Positions 49,411-59,444 of a stretch of 64,000 bases of DNA are shown here, one piece after another. Position 1 is the stretch's first letter. Every line of letters starts with the position of its first letter. The notes below the pieces were generated by a model, which was not told the origin of the DNA, made no database searches, and saw only the letters and a list, made by a program, of their open reading frames with translations. The position numbers and the translations under genes are program-made. The stretch covers positions 102,182 through 166,181 of the forward strand of contig LUCM01009391.1 of the NCBI GenBank assembly GCA_008360955.1. The letters run 5' to 3'. Origin of the DNA: Fasciolopsis buskii. Its lineage: Eukaryota > Platyhelminthes > Trematoda > Plagiorchiida > Fasciolidae.

Positions 49411-51863
49411 TGGAGCCTGTTTTTGATTATCCAGAATGACAGGAAAATTAGGTGAGCTATGCTAGTGAACATCTGGTGCTGTACAGTCGTTCACTGCGGA
49501 ATGCATAAATGTTACTATGAGCTCAGATCAAAAAGGCTTGCCATTGTTCTGTGTATCTCATATTTGATCCGGGATGCAGGCCGCCGCTCCCCAGTGAATT
49601 AAACTTTTGTTTGCTTGAATAACAAATGTGCCATCATATATTCAGCTTTTGTTATCCTAGTCGTTTTTCCAAATAGAGGCTCCACTGAGGATACAGGTGT
49701 GCCTTACCAATACCCCGGTCATTTCAAGTAAGCTCAATTTTATTATAGGTTTAGTAATGGCAGTTTAGGCCAAGCAGAATTGTTTAGACTGCTTTTATTA
49801 ATTATCCCATTCGAGTTTATTTTGTGTCTAATAAAATGCTCTTCTAGAGCTCAAACAATTGTGGAAATCTAACCGATTTGAGAAGGCTCATCTGATCAGC
49901 CATTTCGTCGTTGCTTAATCCATTTCATCATGGCTTGTCAAACAACAAATATATACGTAATCACGCAATTCTTCACAATGGACTAATCGCCCGTAAGTTA
50001 TTATATTCAATTCACTTAACAAATGAAAAGGAATGTTTGCCAATACCTATCGCCAGGCAGATATTAAATTTGGATGCCTTTTCAACCTGGCATGAATAAT
50101 ACGTCGGTGTGACCCTTTAGATGTACTCGGATGTTTTGCAGTTGCATCAGATGCGTGAGGCGTGAAATTCTTTCGCTTACTTGACACGTTTTTAACATCT
50201 CACGATGATCCAGCTGTATGCTTTTAGTGCTCATGTCAAAAGGCAACTGAATTGGGAACCATTTGTGGTACCGAAATGCAGATGATGTCGTGCGCTTTAG
50301 CTGGCCGGATTTATTGAACGAGCTTATTGTGACCCACAGTCAAGAGCAGAAAAACCAAGCCTGGATGTAGGCGCACGATGAGCAATGAATTTGATATTGG
50401 CCAGAATATAATTATTTTTACAAGAGACGATAATGAGGAAAATTCCGATGTTTCGTTGGGATCTGGATATAATTAAGTCATTCTACAAGTAATGAAGATG
50501 AAACTGGTCATGCGAATCAGAGGGAACCACAAAGATTCTCATCCGCATTCAAGGGTAACCACCAATTTCTAAGCAAACGGCAAATCTTGAATAGAATGAA
50601 TGGGAAAACCGCCACCTAGAACATTGCGAGCAAGCATGTCAGTATCTTGTGATCCGCGATTGCGTAGCCGGTTTATCATGTCAAAAATAGACTGGGAATT
50701 TCTCTATATTATTAAGACGCAAGGGGGTTTTTGGAAACATAATTACCAGCTGTCATTCAAAGTCTTGCAAATCAATTCTTTTCACCACGGGGTTGTAACA
50801 TTTTCATATTAGGATAGATTATACCATTTAATTAACAGCCCAAGAAATCCAACGTACTCTAGGTCAATAGTAATTAGGTACAACGAAAATGTAACAGTTT
50901 TTGCGACCATAATACAATATCACTGTGGTCAGACACACGAACTGAAGAACAAGATAAAAAACCTATGGAAAATGGATATTGCCATTTTCCGCACATTTTC
51001 ACCAAATGCACCCTTACAAAAGTGCACTCTATTGTAATTGTTTCAGGGACTATTAGTAGTTCTTAACTCACCATTACTTCTCTTAAAAGTATATTTTAAG
51101 GCTATTCTCTTCTAATTTCAAACACGTGATTGTGTCCATCATACAAATCCAACCGAGAATCAAAACTAGTGTTAGTAACTTCGACTCGCATGAATTAGCC
51201 AGCGGGATTATGAGGACGTGTGTTGTACTGCGTCTGCCCACCTGACAAACAGACCTATTGTCTTTGTCGAACAATTGCACATAAAATTTAGACTTTAGAT
51301 GAATTACTTATCAAGAGAAGTGAGAAGCACACAGCAGTTTTGCCCAAGACAAGTGGTTGTCAATGTAGCCACTAGGACAATCCGTATGGTTGCTATCGTC
51401 CGATGTGACAGCTTAATGCGGTGGATCTTCAAAGTCTTGCTCCAGTGTACTTACAATGATCTCCCAATATGAAAAAAGGATTACGCCCACTCGGTATCTT
51501 GTTTTTCACTAAACAGTTTCGTAAATGAACATATCACTTGCACTCACAACTGTATTTGTTGCTTCTTAAATGCACAAATAAGGATAGCATCGTCGAGCCC
51601 TGGTAAACTTTCTAATGCATGAATTCGAACGCTTTTTCTTTTATCTTTTTACCTTCTTTATTAATAAAATAACAGTGCATCTAGGCAGTGATGTAAATCT
51701 CAGCAAGTTAAAATATTGTTTGCAACCAATGTGTTTTGATGTCTTACTTTCGGCCGCTTTACTGACTGGACTTGTGTGTGGCACAAAAATTCTGAGTTTC
51801 AAATGATACTGGATTTACTTTTGGTTCTCTTAGGGGAAAATATCTCATTAATAAATATGTCAG
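49411..51863. other. non-coding stretch, no gene recognised
   Basis: Frames are below 71 codons and none was recognised. Probably the upstream intron or intergenic spacer before the serpin-like region. Confidence 0.4.
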
Positions 51864-52236
51864 TTTGAGCAAATCACCGAGATGCGCTCGAACTAAACCG
51901 AACATTATTTTGGGTATTGTTGAGGCCATTTTGCTGATATTAGCCCAATTTACTCATCATCGCTTGAAACCGGACGAAAATCAAATATCCGAAGCATTTG
52001 CATTTTTTTTGTTTTTAATTCGTATCACGCTGTCGAGAGACATGCTTCTAGTGTCCTCCTATATATATATGCTGAGCTTTGTTGAATACCAAAACGCTAA
52101 CGGTATAGGGAATAGAAAGCAATACTGTCTTTGCGTTTCAATAAGGCAGGAAATTTTGGATAAAAGGCCGATCTCCAGAAACAGTAGTATTTTAGTTTAT
52201 GAACTAGCAAAAGTTGCTACCGGAATCTGCACCCTG
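51864..52236 (+). CDS. serpin-like exon (N-terminal half)
   Basis: The segment is open for 126 codons, after acceptor AATAAATATGTCAG and up to a possible donor CCCTG|GTGAAC. Residues from KPNIILGIVEAILLILAQF align with the serpin block NvfiSPlSI-x-aL-ml. DENQISEAFAFF then falts where the T-x-x-QI-x-x-aL helix is expected, and the distance from the Asn to the QI pair is within one residue of alpha-1-antitrypsin. DMLLVSSYIYML sits where the L-x-x-AN-x-l(F/Y) strand belongs, and VYELAKVATGICTL where N-x-WV-x-x-x-T-x-G-x-I is expected. The normally conserved Ser-Pro pair is Gly-Ile, so it is divergent or pseudogenic. It lies upstream of the RTE insertion and in the same orientation as the other serpin-like exons. 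Confidence 0.35.
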
Positions 52237-54244
52237 GTGAACTAATAGTTATATCGCTTCGTTACGATAGTGCGCAAATCTACCCAGAATAAAATCCATT
52301 ACTTTGGATGCTGGATTTTATTCAATACTTATCAGAAATAAATGCTAGTTTGCTCGTACAAACAACTATCGGAAATTTTATCTCGGCCTTCACTTGGTAT
52401 TTGCAGTGAATGTACGATTTTATATTTTTGTAACAACTCTTTGTCATTAGGTGCACTTGCCAACGGTCCTTGATGTTGGTGTGTGTCCGCTTCGGATGGT
52501 GATGTCCGAAAGTCATGTGAGAAGAGAAGTGTTCGGTCGTGTGTACATTTGTTTTAAAAAGAACTAAGTGATTTGTTTTTCACCTCTGATTCGTCTTTGG
52601 TTCGTTCACTGGACAACGTGTGTCTATGAGAGATTTTGCTGGTTGTTTGGATTATGCGTATCGTTCGAATCAGTATTGAAACAAGTATGTAAAACTCCGT
52701 TTGATCTCCTAATTTTGTCTGATTAAATAAGTAGCCCAAACAGTGTCCTTTAGTGTCCCAACGCACCTCTTGTGGTCAGTGACCTAGAAAGCAGACAAAC
52801 ACTGGAATATGTATGTCCCAATAATGCTGGTGCAACATTCATTATTTACATCGAACTGCGATCTAACGTGACATTCGTTTTCAACCAAATTATTTATCGC
52901 TTGTTAGGTTTACAAGTCTCCTGTTTCTACTTTCCGAAATTGTTTATCAGTCGCAATTCACAAACATCCTTCTCTTTATACCTTGGTTCACGTATGAGGA
53001 CGACATCTGACCATACAAAATGATGTCCTTGCATGATGTGCCATGACAAATTAATCGTAAGGAAGCAATGGTGCAGTGCACAAGCGGAGACAGAAGCAGA
53101 GTGTAAGTTCGCTGATAGTCAGCTACGCATCCGAAAACAATTTATCAGCGGTGGCCTTTCTTCGAGAAAATCACACACTGGTTATAAGAAAGATAATAGA
53201 CTCACAATAACTGTAAGGTGTATCCGCTTTCGAAAAGGCAACACAGAATTCGGCTTCGGGAAACGTACACTGATTAGCATTTGACTCGAGTTTAACAATT
53301 ATGACCTTGAAATTCGGAAGGGTAGACGTGGTTTATGGATAGCTACTATGAGTCGCACATCTTAGTTGACCGGCTGCCACGTTGCTTTGGGCACCGTCCA
53401 TCATTCTGACCTCCAAAGTCTACGCAGATTTAATCTGTGGACCATAAAACGGAAGTACGTGTCAGTAACTACACTTGAATAAACCCTCTAGACAGGGAGC
53501 TCAGGGCAGGTTGGACGTGGCAGGGATCTCAGTTATCAGTAAGGAGGCCTTTGACATGCGAAAGCTCTCGAATGAGCGGGCGGGATCGACTGGCCCAGCA
53601 GAAAGAAAAAAGACTTAAACTGCTCTGACATACTCTGGAAGATTCCGAATAACCTAGAACGAATAGTGCTCGGGACATCGTTTTACACCATATCCGCGCG
53701 ACCCTATCGTTTTCTACGTAAGTTATCAGGCTCGCCAAGCTTCATCGTCCAATTAACTAGAGCACCTTGCTTTTCAGTGATCTAGGCAAGGCGCAAAAAA
53801 GCTACGATTTTTCAGTACGGAAAAAGAGCGTGCGCATATCTTGTTGAAATCTCAGGACGTTACCACACAAGGGCAGCCAGCGCGTCGCAATGCTGAGTCG
53901 CCGTGGATGCTACGACGCACCGGAAGTCGCCAGCAAACAATAATACAAAGTTTAATTAGTGCTATATATTTTAAAAAGGTGATCCGAATTCTACTCCAAT
54001 TGCCTGGAGTAGGGCAGCTAGCGATTATGTGACCTCGTGCGAGCCGATCTCTTGCGGACACACCTTGTGGGCTCTTGGTAAGTATCCCCTGTTAGTCCTA
54101 ACAACGCTCCAAGTAACGTGGCCTAAAAAGAAATCAAGGAGCAGTCCTGTAACAAAGTTTCAAGAGACAATCTATCAGGTCTCAAAGCTCGAAGTTTTCT
54201 CTGTCACAAGAAACTGGAACGCTGGCAGAGGTAATTAAGACTAG
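52237..54244. other. non-coding stretch between serpin-like exon and RTE relic
   Basis: Short frames only (up to 83 codons). The last 250 bases may contain a decayed 5' endonuclease part of the RTE-type element, because a piece like LPGVGQLA occurs at about 53999-54022, but the alignment is too weak to include. Confidence 0.35.
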
Positions 54245-56040
54245 TCCGGTGATCATATCTTCCAGAAACTCGTCCCTGGTCAAAGATCCCAGAAAGATAG
54301 TCGCTCTGTCATCTTGGGGGACGTCAACGGAATAGATTTCTACTACACCCATTTCAGCGTTCCAAAAAGCACCTACTTATCTGGTATTCCAACTACACAT
54401 CAAATCAAACACATTCTGACGAGATCTCGTTTGGCCTTATCCTTTAAACATTCCATTAGAGATCAACGTGTGAAGAAGAGAAATACCAACGGCAGTGGTC
54501 ACTTTCTTGTCCGAGCGAGGTTCAAGTTTTATGTAGCCGCATGTGCTGGGGTATATTGTCAAACCAGGTAAACGAAGCGTCCCTGAAACACTCAAGGAAG
54601 AGCTGGTTTCTGCAACGACCAACAAAAACTGAACTACTCAACGCACAATTGGACGAAAATTTCATGGATGAGAAACGTACGTGTCCCCTTAAGTATAAAT
54701 ATGATTCTTTGCTGGATAAACCCCAGTCTAATCTATAACTATTAGCTGAAGCCACAGCAAGAAGCCTTGTGCTCAGCTAGGGTCGATCTCAAGAAATGTT
54801 GGACAGAGATTGTCGACAAAAGGCAGACCGCGTTATTTAATAGAGATTTAAGTAAACTGATACGTCTCATTTGCAGAGCATCGAATGGGCTTAACAAACA
54901 TGGTTTACTTCTTCATGACGCACCAGAAGACATGCTGAGCAAACAAAGCAGTAAAACAAATCGATGAGTTCGATAATTGAATAAACTGCTCAATCAGCCT
55001 AAAACCATTGCACCATCTTGACTGACTTCCCGGCATCGATATTTATTGCTTCATTGGTAAACTATATGTCCTAGGCAAGAGACCGACTCACTGGCCTGAA
55101 GGAAGGTAAACTCTGATGTGGCAAAGGCTGTGCACCTTAGATAACCATTGGTTATTTTATTTAATTCCGTATCCCTCTGGATTCGGTCACCCGTGAGTCC
55201 CTCTACACCACAATTCCATCAGGTGAAAAGTCAAAAAGTTCTTAGGGCTTTTTGGTGGATCCCGGGTTCGAGTACAAGGAAAAGAAAATCTTTGAATTTT
55301 TCCCAAAATACCGGAATTAGAAATGAGTGTCCTCCCTTAACTGGCTTTATTAGGTATGCCACTGGTTAAAAAATGGGCCAGGTGTTGCGTGACCAACATG
55401 AGGTCCGGATTAGCCAGTAAACCGGACTCTTGGATCTAGAATTCACGAACGATTTATTATTATTCGAAGACTTCCCCCGTTGAGCGCGGCTGACTAGCTT
55501 TGTCAACAAAACTCACTGAACTTGAAAGTAGATTCAGACAAAACCAAATGAGTCCGTTCATTCATGCACTGCAGTTCCGAATACAAGGCAAAGAACGGAG
55601 TCGCATTGCGCGTCATCGGTTCAGAGAGACACTTTCCACGGCAGAGCTGGACATTTTGGACCAGAGGTAGAATCGGCTTGCGGTCTAAAATTCGTGTTTC
55701 ACGTGCGGCTATCCATCACGCCCTCGCATATAAACGCAAAACATGGAGCCTGCGCTGAGTCGCTACAGTCAACTGGTTCGACAGTATATCTTATTAAAAT
55801 TAGTAGATAGGGTTCTAACATCAAAAGACTCTCCGTCCCTCTCGAACGGTCACAACCTATGGCGATTTAAAAGACATGAAACCATAAAACACCTTGTTAT
55901 GTTTTCCATCTTGGAAGGTTTTGACACACTGATGAATCAATACTGCGGGAAATGGCACAGAACGCCTGGTCCTTTGGTTGGTTTACCGAGTACGACAAAG
56001 GGGACGCACCGGTTGTCGAACTACAATGAGGTTATCAACA
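54245..56040 (+). mobile_element. long decayed RTE-type non-LTR retrotransposon
   Basis: Recognisable protein blocks occur in the expected order over about 1.8 kb. The first is the endonuclease end: FQKLVPGQRSQKDSRSVILG then DVNG, matching the GDFNA block; KSTYLSGIPTTHQIKHILTR, matching THxxTW-sP-NQIDHI; and NTNGSGHFLVRARFKF, matching GAD-SDH-LV-A-. A linker CWTEIVDKRQTALFNRDLSK with LIRLI follows. The RT catalytic block is decayed to LEFTNDLLLFEDFP (expected LEYADDIVLF). A block like TRGRIGLRSKIRVSRAAIHH with YKRKTWSLR matches LWRRRDIRL--KGRVY-AAVR and CETWPLR. A terminal EMAQN piece and its surroundings match the end of the protein. Stops and frame changes abound. The first RT part is largely missing or unreadable. 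Confidence 0.75.
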
Positions 56041-56458
56041 AAGGTCCATGATTCTCAAAAAGCCAATGTATTTTTCTACAATAGAAGATAACAATAAAAA
56101 CTGTAGGCAAAGTAAAAGACCCATTAAGATCCACGTCCGATGTTGCGTAAAATATCAAATTTACTGCTAATGACCTGATCAACATAATTGACAGATATTT
56201 TCTATTGGTTTTTATGATAATTAACAAATCTCCCGAGTGAAAATACCAAGTATTAAAGGTGCGCATGCGCTTGATATATTTTTTGTGAGTCAATTTTTCA
56301 ATTTTGTCATCACTAATCAGAGTATAAATTCATGCACAGAAAATGATCTATATTACCGTAAATGACTTCAGCCCAGTTGTGCTCCGTGAATGATCCGCGA
56401 ACATTTCTGTTCTACACTAGTCATCAAACTGGTGTGTTCTCAGTAGAATTACAGCACA

Positions 56459-56636
56459 ATGTTAAATTCATCTTTTCGATCATTTGACATGAATGCACCA
56501 AGAGAAATCTTAGTTGGCTTGGGGTCTTGTCGGAAAGTTGTCGATTACAGGGTGTCGGTTAGGCGAACGCAAAAGCAAAAGTCATTTAATCCACAGGATA
56601 CAAACGTACACTTGAGTGCAATTAGCTTTCTACCGC
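56459..56636 (+). CDS. serpin-like N-terminal exon candidate
   Basis: An open frame with ATG at 56459, just after an acceptor-like TAGAATTACAG, ends at an almost perfect donor (CTACCGC|GTAAGTTA). Near its 3' end it encodes DTNVHLSAISFLP, which fits the serpin signature N-V-(F/h)-(I/L)-S-(P)-(L/I)-S-(I/F). The conserved Pro is Ala. The preceding stretch could be helix A. It leaves one base of a codon, which fits the phase of the 57544 and 58154 segments. The exons covering helices C to E for this copy were not found, so the gene model is incomplete or the copy is broken. Confidence 0.33.
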
Positions 56637-57018
56637 GTAAGTTATCGGAATAATCTGCTTGGTAGTATTAGTTGCACGCCCGGACGATGCGAGGGCATGA
56701 ATATTAGCTAATTCAATTGCACGTTGTTTAGTTGTCATGTGTGTGACTTCAATGACGGTAAACAGTGTCTGATAATTTGTGTGCAAATTGTTTGGAGCTA
56801 CAACTTACTTGAGTGAGATATTGCTTAGCCACTGCTGGGACCATTGCCTATTGGGACAGAACGAAAATCTCATACAGCTGCCCTCTGCTCCATTAGAGCA
56901 TTTTTGCCGGATGATACAGATGGTGGGTTGATGCTTAGAACGACAATGCCATTTATTATCCCGAGACAGATTCACCCATGGATTGATTAGCTATTTTCAC
57001 TGGGCGGTACCAACTTAG

Positions 57019-57230
57019 TCATCGTTTATGGAAAATAATAAATGGACGCATTACCTAAAAAGCGAGATTATCACGGATGAATGGCAACAGGTCATTATAA
57101 ATGCTTCCTACTACAGGAATTCGGGCACTAACTTTAGCGTGGCTTTTGACGCATCTCACCGATACCACTTTGCCCATTTTTTGTACGGAACAAACTCAGT
57201 CCTAAAAGTGATCATGTCATTTAGAAGACT
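57019..57230 (+). CDS. serpin-like middle exon, copy A
   Basis: After acceptor GTACCAACTTAG the frame reads SSFMENNKWTHYLKSEII, then DEWQQVIINASYYRNSG. This aligns with serpin IN-x-(W/F)V-x-x-x-T-x-x-x-I and the (L/I)-(V/I)-NA-x-Y-(F/Y)-x-x-x block that precedes strand 3A. Further on, YGTNSVLKVIM matches the G-x-x-x-V-x-V-x-M block. The end of the exon is uncertain: donors at 57183 (TTT|GTACGG) or 57208 (AAA|GTGATC) are possible. It covers the same part of the fold as the 58154 exon, so it belongs to another serpin copy or is an alternative exon. Confidence 0.4.
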
Positions 57231-57543
57231 TCATCCTCTACTGTTACTGACGTCATGCGATGCATCTTTATGCGACCCCGTACCGTCATGTCGGTTCACT
57301 CAATTGGACACGTGTGGTCATTGGGCAGGACTATGAAAACGCTGTTTTCCAGTATTATGAGTAGTTTGAAAGTTGTCATTTGCAAGAATAAATTATTTAT
57401 CACAAGGATCGAGAGCAGAACTGGGAAAAGTTGGCGGAATAGTGCGCTGTTAATGGAATGTTTCAAAAGAACACGAAAACATGAAATCAACGAATAAATT
57501 TAGTAGCCCAAGCAGAACAGGCTGGATTACTGCCTTCGTACAG

Positions 57544-57712
57544 TGAATTCTGTTGGAGGAGGACTCGAACGGGATGTTCGGCGTCCTATTCGGAAAGTCT
57601 TGATGCAAGTTACTAACCACTATTATGAATTAAGTAATTTGAATGAATCACTCACTTTAGAACTGCGTGGTAAAACAATATCCTCCTGGTTTTCTATTAG
57701 GTCTGTTCTGTA
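57544..57712 (+). CDS. serpin-like exon candidate, copy A continuation
   Basis: After acceptor GCCTTCGTACAG the frame gives KVLMQVTNHYYELSNLNESL, then TLELRGKTISSWFSI. This has the order V-x-M-x-x-x-x-x-(F/Y)-x-y-x-x-x-x-L-x-x-x-(V/L)-L-x-L of the serpin region after strand 3A. Donors are possible at CTGCGTG|GTAAAA or ATTAG|GTCTGT. A weak tRNA-like reading on the opposite strand was considered and rejected. The phase does not match copy A's most likely ends, so the join is unproven. Confidence 0.25.
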
Positions 57713-58153
57713 TTTCAGACGCGTGTGTTTCCACATTTTTTATGATCGACCAAAGATTACACAACATCAATCCTTTGTCGCTTACTGGGTCGGTTGATTT
57801 CATTAGCAAATAATGGGTCTCCCCTGAAGTAACGCGTTTTCAAATATGTTGCTTTGAAACTACGAATTCAGTGTTTTCACATGTAAAACCAACGGATCTG
57901 ATAGCATGGCCTTGGAGACAAAGAAGCAACAGGGGAACTGTATCGATAAACACGAATGCAACGGTTGTCTCAATGCTGTAATCTAAATTATCCAGAAAAC
58001 ATTCTAGACATACGACCCTGTAAATCTGAAAACTTCTGCAATCTATTCAGTTTTTTAAATAACCTGTGATAACCAAGTTGTTATCATGTGAATTTTCAAA
58101 CTTCGAAACCTGATCCAAGCGGACCCTTTCTTAATTTGACATTTTATTGCTAG

Positions 58154-58334
58154 CTGAATTCCTTGTGTATTCCACACTGCAACATCATAAACGAGGAAGA
58201 AAAGAAAATCGCATGGATTCATCCAATTTATTTGAAAAAATTTCAAACAATGGGATGATAACTGAACACGTAGCACATCAAAATCTAATCTTACTGACCG
58301 GGTACCTGAATTTTACTTATACCTTCGTTGCCGG
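58154..58334 (+). CDS. serpin-like middle exon, copy B
   Basis: A 181-base open segment lies between a strong acceptor (TTTGACATTTTATTGCTAG) and donor GCCGG|GTAAAA. It encodes NLFEKISNNGMITEHVAHQN then LILLTGYLNFTYTFVAG, aligning with serpin I-x-x-L-x-x-x-x-(I/L)-x-x-x-T and LVLVNA-x-YF-x-x-x-W. It ends with two bases of a codon. Joining to 58875 completes Gly and gives F-x3-F-x3-F-x9-F, the same spacing as F-x3-W-x3-F-x9-F in alpha-1-antitrypsin. The NA pair is TG here, and the conserved Trp is Phe. The first 20 residues are an insertion rich in basic residues. Serpins are protease inhibitors acting by a conformational trap; whether this copy inhibits anything cannot be told. Confidence 0.5.
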
Positions 58335-58874
58335 GTAAAAACATTGAGAAAATGTTAAACGTTTGTTCATTGGTATTTTGTGTGTATTTGTGCTGCTTTT
58401 GTAAAATGGCTTCAAGTGTCATATTTTATGGATTGCGACCGTTTTTGAGCAACTGTTTAAAAAAGAGACCGCATCTACAACTTTCTAGGATTCTTCATCG
58501 CTATTTCCTACGTCACGAAACTGTCCCTCAAACAACCGATCATTTCATGCTGATGCTTGCCCATTTCTAGCTATTAATTTTGATTGCAACGAAGTGGGGT
58601 TTTGTGATCAGCTACGAAATTCCTAGAATTTCGTCCTTGCTTGGGAAAAAAGTACGAAATCGCACATATCAAGCAGTCTGATTTCACACATGTAAGCTGC
58701 GCATCGCGAGACTCGAGGATACCGAAACGCATAACTCCTAAAGATATACCAAACCATTTGCCACAACATAATCGATTTTTAAATCGCCGACGAATGATAG
58801 TATATCAGTTGTGAGACTAGATTTTTGTCTAAGCATCGCATTCTGAGGCTCCTGACTTTCGATTACTTTATTAG

Positions 58875-59178
58875 CTTTGACAAATATATATTCAAAAGAG
58901 ATGTGTTCCTTGGTAAAACAATTAACCATTACAGCTGGCATTTCGTTCTTGCAGCATATCCTTTAGGAGAGTCGTTAGAAATCGCTGTATTACGCATCGG
59001 AAAAAATCATCTAGTCTATCTATTTCTACCAACTGACAATTACCAGTCTCCATCCAGCTTATTCAATCCAACGAAAAACATGCTCAGCACTTTATTTCGG
59101 CACATTCAGACGAAACATATCTCAGCGTTTTGCGAATCCCTCACTAGTGTGAAATTCGAAAGTTGGTCGCATTTATTT
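58875..59178 (+). CDS. serpin-like exon, copy B (strand 3A to helix region)
   Basis: After acceptor CGATTACTTTATTAG the frame reads FDKYIFKRDVFLGKTINHYS, then LGESLEIAVLRIGKNHLVYL and FLPTDNYQS. The FLP block follows the first conserved Phe at 47 residues, against 48 in alpha-1-antitrypsin. It is followed by TKNMLSTLFRHIQTKHIS and SLTSVKFES, matching the helix and the strand with LPKF. The frame stops at TAA 59182. The donor is uncertain, with candidates CACTA|GTGTGA and GAAA|GTTGGT. A strong internal acceptor (TTTCGTTCTTGCAG, 58954) might be used instead. No reactive-centre loop or C-terminal HPFLF block was found downstream. Confidence 0.5.
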
Positions 59179-59180
59179 AG

Positions 59181-59444
59181 CTAAAAAACTGTCCGTCTGC
59201 CTACGGCCTCCTGAAAGTAGGTCAACAACCTGGAAACAGTAAATACTGGTTGCTTATGAGAGCACCTGAAGATTCAACCACTTCCCCTAATTTACCAGAC
59301 AAGCCGGAGCATGATATATGTCTATGGAATCCCAAAACGCGATGGGCTACTACACTAATCCACTTAACAAGGGGTAAAATGAACTCAGTTGGATTCTTTT
59401 CCAACTCACGGGGACACTTAGAGCTGACAATCACAAAGTACTGA
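59181..59444 (+). CDS. open frame after the serpin-like exons, unassigned
   Basis: An 87-codon open stretch without an initiating ATG at its beginning has protein-like readings such as AYGLLKVGQQPGNSKYWLLM and DKPEHDICLWNPKTRW, ending in SVGFFSNSRGHLEL. Its place suggests it could carry the missing C-terminal part of a serpin. However, I do not see the expected E-x-GT-x-A-x-A hinge or the HPF block, so it remains unassigned. The overlapping minus-strand frame (59222-59434) shows nothing better. Confidence 0.25.
   Translation, partial: LKNCPSAYGLLKVGQQPGNSKYWLLMRAPEDSTTSPNLPDKPEHDICLWNPKTRWATTLIHLTRGKMNSVGFFSNSRGHLELTITKY

Noticed and set aside
49072..49455. 127-codon plus-strand frame ending at a good donor (ATTAG|GTGAGC)
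   Set aside because: It overlaps the minus-strand membrane-protein-like frames, which show better protein features and a polyadenylation signal. Kept only as an alternative.
55250..55275. B-box-like GGGTTCGAGTAC
   Set aside because: It lies inside the RTE-type relic, with no A box or tRNA-like structure around it.
57545..57630. tRNA-like head on the minus strand (GTTCGAGTCC with a GTGGTTAGTAAC upstream)
   Set aside because: The B-box is fair but the A-box lacks the conserved A, the ends do not pair as an acceptor stem, and no SINE body follows. The plus-strand serpin-like reading explains the region about as well.
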